Shown in pieces: positions 54,703 to 64,000 of a DNA stretch of 64,000 nt. Positions within the stretch are counted from its first letter, which is position 1; each line of letters starts with the position of its first letter. This DNA comes from Malaya genurostris. Lineage: Eukaryota > Arthropoda > Insecta > Diptera > Culicidae. Below the pieces are notes generated by a model that ran no database searches, was not told where the DNA came from, and saw only the letters and a program-made list of their open reading frames with translations. A program made the position numbers and the translations under genes. The stretch is taken from the NCBI RefSeq assembly GCF_030247185.1, contig NC_080571.1, forward strand, positions 44,205,502 through 44,269,501. The letters run 5' to 3'.

Positions 54703-57700
54703 TTACACTTGTATATTAATGTGTTTGAGAAACTGGTATATGAGAAGCATATATGAACTATCCCGACTCGCCAACACATCCCGAACCGGAACCTCAGGCG
54801 GTCTACCTCGGGCCCTGAGGGATTCCAGTAGCTTCGACCTGGCGTCGCGATACTCTACGCACGACCACACGACATGCTCGATGTCCTGATAACCGTCGCC
54901 ACAGGTGCAGAGCCCGTTCTCCACGATCCCGATACGCCGGAGATGTGCGTTGAATGTATAGTGATTTGACATGAGTCGTGACATAACGCGAATGAAATCA
55001 CGACTCACGTTCATCCCCTTGAACCAAGGTTTCGTCGATACCTTAGGGATAATGGAGTGTAGCCATCGTCCCAGTTCGTCATTGCTCCATGAAGTTTGCC
55101 AACTTTCGAGAGTTTTCTGACGAGAGATACTGAAAAATTCATTGAAGCAGATTGGTCTTTCATAAATATCACCTTCTAATGCGCCCACTTTAGCCAATGA
55201 GTCTGCCTTTTCATTGCCCGGAATGGAACAATGCGAAGGGACCCAGACTAACGATATTAAATAAGACCGTTCAGATAAAGTACTCAAATGTTCCCGTATT
55301 TTCCCCAGGAAATATGGGGGACACTTTCCTGGCTTCATTGCCCGGAGAGCTTCTATTGAGCTTAGACTGTCCGTGACAATGAAGTAATGGTCTTTGGGCA
55401 AGGTTTCAATGATCTCGAGGGTGTACTGAATAGCAGCTAATTCTGCGACGTAAACTGAAGCCGGATCACTGAGTTTGTAAGAAGCGGTGATGTTTTGATT
55501 GAAGATGCCGAAGCCTGTGGACTTGTTAATGTTTGATCCGTCAGTGTAAAACACCTTTTCACAGTTGACTGTTCTAAATTTATTATAAAAAAATATTTGG
55601 GGCCACTTGAGGGCGCACGTGAGCCGGAATTCCACGAATTTCTTCTCTCATGGATGTGTCGAAAAACACAGTAGAATCAGAAGTATCCAAGAAATGAGCA
55701 CGGTTGGAAACAAACGAAGAAGGATTAATATTCTGAGCCATGTAATCAAAATACAAGGACATAAAACGGGTTTGAGAATTAAGCTCAACTAACCTTTCGA
55801 AATTTTCAATCACCAGAGGATTCAAAATGTCGCATCGAATGAGCAAACGATATGAGAGATCCCAGAACCGGTTTTTCAATGGGAGAACACCCGCCAGCAC
55901 TTCGAGGCTCATCGTATGAGTCGATTGCATGCAACCCAAGGCAATACGCAAACAACGATACTGAATTCTTTCCAGCATGATGAAATGAGTGTTCGCCGCG
56001 GATCGGAAGCAAAAGCATCCGTATTCCATCACGGACAATATCGTTGTTTGGTACAGCCTGATCAGGTCTCCTGGATGGGCACCCCACCACGACCCGGTTA
56101 TTGTACGAAGAAAGTTGATTCTTTGTTGGCATTTTCTTTTCAGATACCTAATGTGACATCCCCAGGTGCCTTTGGAGTCGAACCAGACCCCGAGATATTT
56201 AAATGTGAAGACCTGAGCTATGGTTTCACCCCCTAGTTGAAGCTGTAATTGTGCTGGTTCTCGCTTTCTCGAAAATACAACCAGCTCAGTTTTCTCCGTA
56301 GAGAATTCGATACCCATTTGAAGAGCCCATGTGGATAAGTTGACAAGAGTATCTTGTAACGGCCCTTGCAGATCGCCAGCTTTGGGTCCTATAATAGACA
56401 CAACGCTGTCGTCGGCAAGTTGTCTTAGCGTGCAAGATGTGTTGATACATTTATCGATGTCGTTTACGTAAAAATTGTATAGAAGGGGGCTTAAGCATGA
56501 GCCCTGAGGAAGACCCATGTAACTGAATCGTATTGTCGACAAATCACCATGCGCGAAATACATGTGTTTCTCAGACAATAGATTATGTAAAAAGTTGTTC
56601 AAAACTGGCGAAAGACCATGCTGATGCAGCTTCTCAGATAAGATATTTATAGAAACTGAGTCAAAAGCCCCCTTAATGTCTAGGAAAACTGACGCCATTT
56701 GTTCTTTACGAGCAAATGCCATTTGAATTTCTGTTGAGAGCAACGCAAGACAATCGTTCGTTCCTTTACCCCTGCGGAAACCAAATTGTGTATCTGAAAG
56801 TAAGCCATTAGTTTCGACCCAATTGTCTAGACGGAAGAGAATCATTTTTTCGAACAATTTCCGGATACAGGAAAGCATAGCAATCGGCCGATACGAATTG
56901 TGATCGGAGGCTGATTTTCCTGGTTTTTGAATGGCGATCACTTTCACTTGTCTCCAGTCATGTGGAACAATGTTGTCCTCAAGGAACTTATTGAATAAAC
57001 TCAACAAGCGCCTTTTGGCGGGGTCTGGCAGATTTTTCAACAAGTAGAATTTTATTCTGTCTAATCCCGGGGCTTTATTGTTACATGACAAGAGTGCAAG
57101 TGAGAGCTCTACCATCGAAAACGGTGTTTCGTTTGTATTTGGTGTCGCGGCGCGGGTGATCTTCTGTTCCGGAACAGAGTCTGGGCATACTTTTTTAGCG
57201 AAATCGAATATCCAGCGGTTGGAATATTCCTCGCTTTCATTCGTGGTGTTATGATTGCGCATTCGTCGGGCTGTGTTCCAAAGAGTACTCATAGATGTTT
57301 CTTTCGTTAAGCCGTCTATAAACCGACGCCAGTAACCGCGTTTCTTGGCTCTAATCAAGTTCTTAGTTTTAACGTCTAACGCCGCGTAATTCCGGTAATT
57401 ATCAGGTGTTCCATTTTTTCTGAATATTTTATACGCGGAGGCTCTCTCCGCGTTTAAATTTGTGCACTCTTTGTCCCACCACGAGTTGGGAGGACGGATG
57501 TTAGTTTTCGCGCCGGGTACACGTTTCGTCTGAGCTTGAGTCGCGGTGTCGAGAATCAAGCCAGCCAAAAACGTGTACTCTTCCTCCGGAGGAAGTTGTT
57601 GAGTTCTTTCAAGTTTCTCAGATATCGAGGTCGCATAGCTATTCCAATCAATATTTCGTGTGAGGTCATACGAAACATTGATTGTCTTCGATGGTTTTGA

Positions 57701-58384
57701 GCCGCTGGTGATTGATATTACGATCGGTAGATGATCGCTACCGTGGGGATCAGGAATTACCTCCCACGTGCAATCCAACCGTAGCGATGTCGAGCAAAGG
57801 GATAAATCCAGCACACTTGGTCTTGCTGGTGGTGCAGGAATCCGTGTCATTTCTCCCGTATTCAAGATTGTCATATTGAAGTTGTCGCAGATATCATGGA
57901 TCATAGTTGATCTGTTATCATCGTGAAGACAGCCCCATCCCGTACCGTGTGAGTTAAAGTCTCCTAAAACCAACGTCGGTGCAGGAAGGAGCTCTACGAT
58001 ATCACTGAGCCACCGATGCCCAACCGAGGCTCTTGGGGGAATGTAGATGGAAGCAATGCAAAGGTCCTTACCTTTGATTGTAACATGACATGCGACAACT
58101 TCAATACCTGGTATCGAGGGGAGGTTAATGCGATAGAAAGAATAGCACTTTTTGATCCCCAAAAGTACTCCTCCATAGGGATTATCTCGATCCAGACGAA
58201 TAATGTTAAAATCGTGAAAGTTTAAGGGTATTTCAGAAGTTAGCCAAGTTTCGCACAATGCAAATGCGTCACATTTCAGATTGTTTACTAGAAATTTAAA
58301 TGAATCTATTTTTGCGATAATACTTCTGCAATTCCACTGTAAAACAGTGATTAGATCCGTGACCTCGGTGGATGATTTAGCCAT
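54703..58384 (-). pseudogene. LINE ORF2 of copy B, one frameshift
   Basis: From ATG (58384, MAKSSTEVTD) the frame encodes endonuclease and reverse transcriptase as in copy A, including FLDIKGAFDSV and the LADD box, and runs to QVAPNIF. There copy B has seven consecutive T where copy A has six (plus-strand A run 55587-55593), shifting the frame just before the RNase H domain. The RNase H and C-terminal cysteine motif are intact in the next frame down to the stop at 54703. Total length is 3682 bases versus 3681 in copy A, so one inserted base explains everything. A sequencing or assembly error in the homopolymer remains possible. As it stands the protein lacks RNase H. Confidence 0.88.
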
Positions 58385-59723
58385 CGAAAGATACAATCGC
58401 TGAAAGAAGGGGCCAATTTGCAGTCAACTGCTTCAAATATGTTTTTACTGTTGGCATGAAAGCAATTAAAAAGCTTCTAAGAGGGTCTGAAATATTGAAA
58501 GTTGTAAAAATCCAGTCCACAACATCAGAGAACTTTATAAGTCCAGCACCTAGTTGGTTCTCTGGTGGATTTTCAGGGACGCTTGGGGATTTTTTAGTCC
58601 CTGGAAGCGGTGGGAATTCCATCTCGGAATTGAGTTTTCCGAGACCAGGAGCTTTTTGCTTCGGTGATTTTTCCCGATTCCCGTTAGCTGTAACTTTTCG
58701 AAGCCCTTCGGAAGACACCTTCGAACCCTTACTAGGTAGCTTATGAGAAGATTTATTCATTCTTTTCCTACAGCTATGAGGGACCGCTGAAGATGGACCT
58801 TCCAAAGGGTCGTCAGAATCGCTCTCGTCAGTTGACAAGCAGGCATATGGATTCGTTGCCTGTTTAGGAGGGGTGGCACTCTTAACCATCTCGGCAAAGG
58901 AACGCTTGGAGTGTTCCTTCAGGGAACGCTTCATCCGATCTCCTCGCAGTTTGTAAGCGGGACAGTCAGAGAGGTCATGCGGACCCTCCTTACAGTAGAG
59001 ACACTTTTCAGCTTCCTTACCGCAAGAGCCGTCCGCATGAGCTTCCCCACAGTTAGCACAACGTGGCTTATTGCTGCAATGGGTAGCTGTATGCCCCAGT
59101 TGTTTGCAATTGGTACAATTCATTATCCGGGGTACAAATAAACGAACAGGCAAACGAACCCGGTCCAAGAGGATGTAGTTGGGCAATGCCGAGCCGGCGA
59201 AGGTCACACGATAAGAGTCTGATTGGGGATAAGACTTTGTTCCATCCCCGGCGATCGATACTGAATGCAATCGCTTGCAATCCAGTATCTTGACATTCTT
59301 AAGTGAGGGGTCTTTAAAACAACCCGCCCCGTACTTAAGAATATCCTCGCAAGTCAAACTCGAATCGGTGACCACACCGTCGATTTCGACTTCACGAGCT
59401 GGCACGTAGACGCGGTACTCCAGCGTAAAAGGATCATTTTGAACAAGCTCATTAGCCTGTTTTGAGCTGGTAAACAGGACCCTGAGCTTGTCTGGCCGTA
59501 TTCTATCTATACTTTTTATGGTATTATATCGCGAATTCAGGTCCCGCGATATTTTTAAAATATTCAGTTTTTTTTCCTTTGATTTGGTCCGGAAATAGAC
59601 CGCGTAAGGCCCGGCCGGTAGTGCGAGCCCATCAGGATAGCTCTTTATGCGGGACTTTTTACTGACAAGGGAAGTCTTCATTTGAACATCGGGAGCGGGG
59701 GGGGCAGGTTTTAAATTAGACAT
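58377..59723 (-). CDS. LINE ORF1 nucleic-acid-binding protein (copy B)
   Basis: It has 448 residues, exactly the length in copy A, starting MSNLKPAPPAP at 59723. It has the same RRM-like half (GPYAVYFRTK, YRVYVPAREVEIDG, ALPNYILLDRV) and the same three CCHC knuckles, starting CTNCKQLGHTATHC. The N-terminal 25 residues and the Ser/Pro-rich tail differ strongly from copy A. The stop overlaps the ORF2 start in ATGGCTAA, so the reinitiation signal is conserved. Fully open. Confidence 0.88.
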   Translation of the reverse strand: MSNLKPAPPAPDVQMKTSLVSKKSRIKSYPDGLALPAGPYAVYFRTKSKEKKLNILKISRDLNSRYNTIKSIDRIRPDKLRVLFTSSKQANELVQNDPFTLEYRVYVPAREVEIDGVVTDSSLTCEDILKYGAGCFKDPSLKNVKILDCKRLHSVSIAGDGTKSYPQSDSYRVTFAGSALPNYILLDRVRLPVRLFVPRIMNCTNCKQLGHTATHCSNKPRCANCGEAHADGSCGKEAEKCLYCKEGPHDLSDCPAYKLRGDRMKRSLKEHSKRSFAEMVKSATPPKQATNPYACLSTDESDSDDPLEGPSSAVPHSCRKRMNKSSHKLPSKGSKVSSEGLRKVTANGNREKSPKQKAPGLGKLNSEMEFPPLPGTKKSPSVPENPPENQLGAGLIKFSDVVDWIFTTFNISDPLRSFLIAFMPTVKTYLKQLTANWPLLSAIVSFDG

Positions 59724-60205
59724 AGCGGAACTACTTCCGCGCAAAAACAAATGATTCGGGGGGAAATATAATGGTCAAATAAAGAAATAAAAATAAACGA
59801 AGTAAAGGTACTTAACTAAGATCCAACGGGGGACACCAAGCTGGACTTCGTCGATCGGCGTATCGCCGCTTTGATGATGTGCAAAAAACCTCCGAGAGGA
59901 AAAGGCACACTTATTTATAATCCTCACACAATGGCCGCTTGTTTATAATCCTCACACTTGGCCTTGATCGGCGAAACAATAATCGGCTAACGGTACCGTT
60001 TCGATCGACCGCTCGCAATAAGGCACTGTTCTATTATATAATGCGAAAAAAAAAACCTCTCAGAGGAAAAAGCACTATTGTCTATCACACAATATCGTCC
60101 GACCACTTTATCACACACACACAACTGGTTTTCAATGCTTTCGCAGTAAATCCAAATCACGTCCGTTCGCTCGGAAGGTTGAAACGGCAATGAAAATAAT
60201 TGTCT

Positions 60206-60844
60206 TATCAAAAACTTATTGTTATATTTTTTGTATGTTTCATAAAATAAATTTATTTTAATATTTCAGCTACACCTACTTCTTTGAGACTGGCTGATTT
60301 CATCGGATATTTACTGCTACCAGACGATTCAGATGCACTACGAATAGTAGCTAATCGCAAACTACTCCTGATATTTGCGGAGGAGAAGTGGGATTCCGAA
60401 ACTAAAATTTAAAAAACTAAGGCAGACAGAGTAATCAAACGTACCGAATATTTATTTCATTGTTCGTTGGGGCATATCCTTGAACGAAGTTGAGTGAGCT
60501 GTTTTGTCAGCGATTTGAAAAAACGTCGAGAACTTTTTTTAAAAAAACTGTCTGGAGCAGTCGATGAATATCGAGGACACAACGATTCACGACTATTCTT
60601 TCGTAAAAACAAGCTCCATTATATGTGTAAATTAAAATATTATATCAATAAAACTTGCTACTTTCTGCAACTTAAGAACACAGTGTCTCTTTTTCTTCCT
60701 TGTTGCAGATTTGATGTAAGGTTGTAAGTTTTCCCATGACTTCTATTAAATATAATCAGCATGCGATCTATAGAAAAATATAATAAATATTAAAATTATA
60801 TTTGCTTAAGTTTAATCGACTTTTCGCATAACTTGTATATGGTA
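60206..60844. other. Unassigned sequence
   Basis: No gene recognised. AT-rich. Confidence 0.3.
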
Positions 60845-60990
60845 TTCTTATCACACACACGGACATCCGCTCAGTTCGTCGAGCTGAATCGATTGGTATA
60901 TGACACTCGGCCTTTTGGGCCTCAGAAAATTTTTATTAAGTTTGAGCGAATTCGTTACCTGTTTTTTATATTTATAGAAAAGGTAAAACT
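60845..60990 (+). repeat. Tail of the dispersed tandem-module repeat
   Basis: TCACACACACGGACATCCGC, CAGTTCGTCGAGCTGAATCG and the TTTATATTTATAGAAAAGGT end match 53750-53885. Confidence 0.75.
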
Positions 60991-61100
60991 AATGAATCGA
61001 ATAATTTTAAAATTGCAGGTGTTATTACAATTACTAGGTGGATTGAGGAAGGTTCATTCATTAAACGTGTCTATCTTGCGATATATGGAACATAAATGCT

Positions 61101-61803
61101 TTTTTTTTCTCATAAATACGTTTATTTCATAGCAATATACATAAGTTTTTCTTCGCCGTGTCATCCACAATACATAGTACTTTAAACCTAATACATTTCG
61201 AATGTCATATTAGTATGTTGGTATTCATTAGTTAATCTAAACACTGTTTTTATCAAGCGAGTTGCTATTTTAAATTACATTAAATAAAATACATTTATTT
61301 TGTGCATGATCTTATAACTATTTCAGGTTTGTTTGTATCAGTTCATCACTTTTATTCAATATCATATAGTTGGCTATTGGTTGCACTCATGGAAGAGAAA
61401 AAAGGCAAACATAAAATAAAATTTAAATTGGAACTCCAATGGATTTAATAAAATGATAAAGAAGTTTCATGTATGTAAGGTCACCACAAGCAAGAATGTC
61501 GCGAACTGGGACATTGGATAGTCTACCTTGGGTACACAAGGAATTTAATAGTTGAGATCTGACATCACGATACTCCACGCATGTCCAAACGACATGATCA
61601 ATATCGCGATAACCTGCGCCACAAGCACAATGATTAGTTTCGGAAAGTCCAATTCGAAGGAGATGTGCATCTAACGTGTAGTGATTGGACATGAGTCTGG
61701 ACATCACACGAATGAAGTCCCTATTCATATCCAGTCCCCTGAACCATGCCTTAGTCGATATTTAGGAATAATTGAGTGCATTCACCGACCCAGATGATCT
61801 TTA
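61101..61803 (-). mobile_element. 5'-truncated I-type LINE
   Basis: A perfect 12-bp direct repeat AACATAAATGCT (61089-61100 and 61804-61815) encloses a minus-strand segment that ends in an A run. It covers only the last part of ORF2 plus a 3' UTR of about 320 bases, the classical outcome of incomplete target-primed reverse transcription. Confidence 0.8.
61423..61800 (-). pseudogene. C-terminal ORF2 remnant of an I-type LINE
   Basis: After a frameshift near 61760 the frame reads MNRDFIRVMSRLMSNHYTLD, then HCACGAGYRDIDHVVWTC, the terminal cysteine-histidine motif of ORF2, and ends SIGVPI. It is clearly diverged from copies A and B, so it represents another subfamily. Confidence 0.78.
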
Positions 61804-61815
61804 AACATAAATGCT

Positions 61816-63094
61816 TGCTAGAGAACATAATTACCTATAATGAGACGAAATTTCATCCAAATCGAAAATGGTGTAATTCGTAAAACGACTTTGAATTGTA
61901 ATAATCTGTTCTTTACAGTGCCGAATTCAATTTGGAGTTTTCCTATTTGTTTGACTAATTCCACGCAAGTCACCCATACAACACAAGATTGGTAATTTTT
62001 CGATTATACCCACTTAAATAATTCGAAAATTTTTGATTGCGTTTTGCTTCAAACGAATTTGTCATACATTTCCAGAAGTTCAAGTTGGCGCGAAATTCGT
62101 CACATGCAAAGAGGTTTACATACTTGTAGTTACCTAGCAACGATCCATTGTATTATAGTTAGTGGGCAAACAAACAAACAAACAAAACCGTTTAATATGT
62201 TAGTTACGCAATACACTATCCAGTTGATTTTGTCATCGCCGCTGCACGTGATACTGACTCTGAACAGTTGTTTAACCCAACAGCCAGCCAGAAGAAAAAA
62301 AATGAGAGCTTTCGAGCACCCCAAATGCATCGCACGTATCAGAATCGCTTAAACGGCGACTCGTCACGTCGCCGCCGTCGGGCTAGCACAGCGGGCCCAA
62401 TATAGTAGGTCTTCCACTACCACGGCACTAGCGAATTCGTAGCTACGCAGATGAGTTAGTGGGTATGATTAGTTATGACTTTGATAGCCAGCTAGCCCAT
62501 AAATTCAAAGGAATGCGTAGAAGACAAGAAGACATACACACGTTCGGATAGTCCATGTGCTATATCGGCATGTGGAGAACGCAAACGGCACGGTCGCGAT
62601 GGTACGGGGAATGGATGGTAGTTCCTGTGATGACAGAACGGTAAGTATGTGGTGTGCTAATAAATTATAAACAAAAAGAGTGCTATCCGCATACGTGATT
62701 TGTATTTACTGGGCGTGAAGTAAAACGAGCCATTGTGCCACTAGAACAGTAAACATCGAACCGTCTTAGTGGAGCACCTGCGAGGCCATCTAATCACTTC
62801 GGCAAGAACCACGGAACTGTGTCATTCATTTATTGTTGCTTGTAAGGGACTAAGTTGCTTCGTTCAAGGTCAATGTCGACGAACAAAGCAGACAGCAAAT
62901 TATTTGTTAAGCAGAAACAAATCACCGAAAGTACGAAGTGATAGACTGAATACCAAATTCAAAAGACTTGAAAGTTTTTAAATCTGGTGTCATCTTTCAG
63001 AACATAAGCTCATGACGAAGTCATTGTCAACAGGTTCGTGGAATTCTTAAACTAATAGAGTTTCCGTTATGCATTCCAACATGGGTTTGTGCAG
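61816..63094. other. Unassigned sequence
   Basis: No gene. The stretch 62345-62460 is GC-richer (CGTCGCCGCCGTCGGGC) but without a recognisable product. The open frame at 62769-62981 has no known domain. Confidence 0.3.
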
Positions 63095-63315
63095 TCCCGG
63101 ATTGGCGGTTCAATGCATAGGACGCTGGTCTTACAAGCCAGTTATCGTATGCTCGAGCACCGACCTGGGAGGATTCTTAGTGTCAGTAGGATCCATAGTA
63201 CTAGCCATGCAATGATTCTGTACACTAAGAATCGGCTGCGAAGTCTGTTAAAACAGGAAGGCCAAATTCCACAAAAGGAATGTTATGCCAGGACTTCGCT
63301 TTGCTTTTTATGCAA
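63095..63315 (+). mobile_element. SINE with a tRNA-Val-like head
   Basis: GGACGCTGGTCTTACAAGCC can fold as an anticodon arm with loop CTTACAA (anticodon TAC, valine). TTGGCGGTTCAATGC lies in the A-box position, and TGCTCGAGCACC resembles a decayed B box. The T arm is imperfect and about 130 bases of non-tRNA body follow, ending near GCTTTGCTTTTTATG with a run of T. A real tRNA gene is unlikely because the acceptor stem does not pair. Boundaries are approximate; no target duplication was found. Confidence 0.6.
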
Positions 63316-64000
63316 AGTTCTAGCACACATCTGGCAATATTGCAATTGTTTAAATTGACGAAATAATGAAAAAAAATAGATCAAAATTAGATAGTTTAAG
63401 AATACAGTATTATCTTGGTCCAGCTTGATTGCTTTGGTGTCATGATCATCGAAAATTCGATCTTCCGTAGTTGTCAAACACGTGTTCCGTAGCTGTCAAA
63501 TACATCTATCCGTAGTTGTCAAACATCGTCGTACTTGTCAAACAGAAAACAATATATTTCCGCAGAAAACGGCCATAGCAACCGTAAAAATAGAATCTCT
63601 ATAATGCAAGAAGATATTGGGCCGTATGAATAAAATGTAGTAAAGTCTGTTGTTTGTAGTATCTTCTCAAAAACAAAGTCCACAGAGTATAACGCGGTTT
63701 GGTATGAATAAAAAACAAGTTCGAACATGTAGTTAATGTTACTTCCGAATTTAAGCATTTACTGCATACCGTATCGACACAGAGCCGGAAAAGCTGGCAT
63801 AGCATGCACAAAGCAAGAAACGTACTTACATCTGTAAAAATGCCACTTTTTTAATTTCTGTACTTCACTTTATCAGCAAACATACGAGTAGCAACCTCTA
63901 GAGCTATCTACCGAAAACTTGTAGTGGATACTACAGTTTGTAGCATGTTTTGACCGGAACGTGATCCACACGTAGCATTTACTACCGAAATTCAAGCATG
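63316..64000. other. Unassigned sequence to the window end
   Basis: No gene. A GTAGTTGTCAAAC/GTAGCTGTCAAAT phrase is repeated three times near 63467-63525, a minor local repeat. Confidence 0.3.

Larger units (their letters stand above)
54041..60192 (-). mobile_element. Full-length I-type LINE, copy B
   Basis: Minus-strand element flanked by a 13-bp direct repeat, AAAATAATTGTCT on the plus strand (54028-54040 and 60193-60205). It is 6152 bp, against 6141 bp for copy A. It has a 469-bp 5' UTR, ORF1 (59723-58377), ORF2 (58384-54703) and a 662-bp 3' UTR ending in an A run. ORF1 and the 5' UTR are clearly diverged from copy A, whereas the distal two thirds of ORF2 are almost identical. A single extra T in ORF2 is the only coding lesion I found. 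Confidence 0.92.

Noticed and set aside
1..64000. A CRISPR array or bacterial operon
   Set aside because: No regularly spaced identical repeats with unique spacers, and gene structure is eukaryotic with spliced exons.

Overview
This is a eukaryotic, AT-rich, intron-containing insect window that I read as mosquito (Culicidae). The evidence is spliced gastrulation-defective-like (GD_N) serine protease exons, many DD37E transposase relics of the type described as ITmD37E in mosquitoes, tRNA-derived SINEs, I-type LINEs with an RNase H domain, and a very common tandem repeat module ending in a motif that includes CAGTTCGTCGAGCTGA. No prokaryotic operon, CRISPR array or viral genome is visible. Host genes are sparse and mobile DNA dominates.

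Host genes. Three are supported, all on the minus strand. (1) A lone first exon of a GD_N-domain secreted protease (1980-2219) has no recognisable partner exons in the window. (2) A complete three-exon GD_N serine protease (9389-10913) has an intact catalytic triad but a non-trypsin S1 residue. (3) A leucine-rich-repeat protein with C-terminal cysteines, a helical linker and a membrane anchor (25689-27429) resembles the transmembrane LRIM class. Its first exon was not found.

Mobile layout. 4.0-6.4 kb: a TA-flanked DNA transposon with a 540-bp inverted repeat inside. 7.6-8.4 kb: broken DD37E pieces. 11.5-17.4 kb: nested transposons and a retroelement. 18.75-24.89 kb: a full-length I-type LINE with two intact ORFs and a 13-bp target duplication. 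28.2 kb and 45.8 kb: two copies of a hairpin element. 33-44.6 kb: mariner relics, a SINE, RT relics, a TA-flanked MITE and a second ORF1-only retroelement. 48.7-51.8 kb: DD37E copies and LINE fragments. 52-54 kb: tandem-module repeats. 54.04-60.19 kb: a second full-length I-type LINE on the minus strand, broken by one extra base. 61.1-61.8 kb: a 5'-truncated relative. 63.1 kb: a tRNA-Val-like SINE.

Two systems look unusual. One is a foldback hairpin family (28175-28529 and 45766-46218) with asymmetric ends and 12-bp target duplications, like those of the local LINEs, which suggests retroposition of a hairpin RNA. The other is a short retroelement that carries only a LINE-like ORF1 (one RRM-like region plus one CCHC knuckle) between its own 5' and 3' UTRs and target duplications (11688-13634 and 41611-42682), analogous in layout to mammalian HAL1. 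All statements about identity are by eye; no search or alignment program was run.
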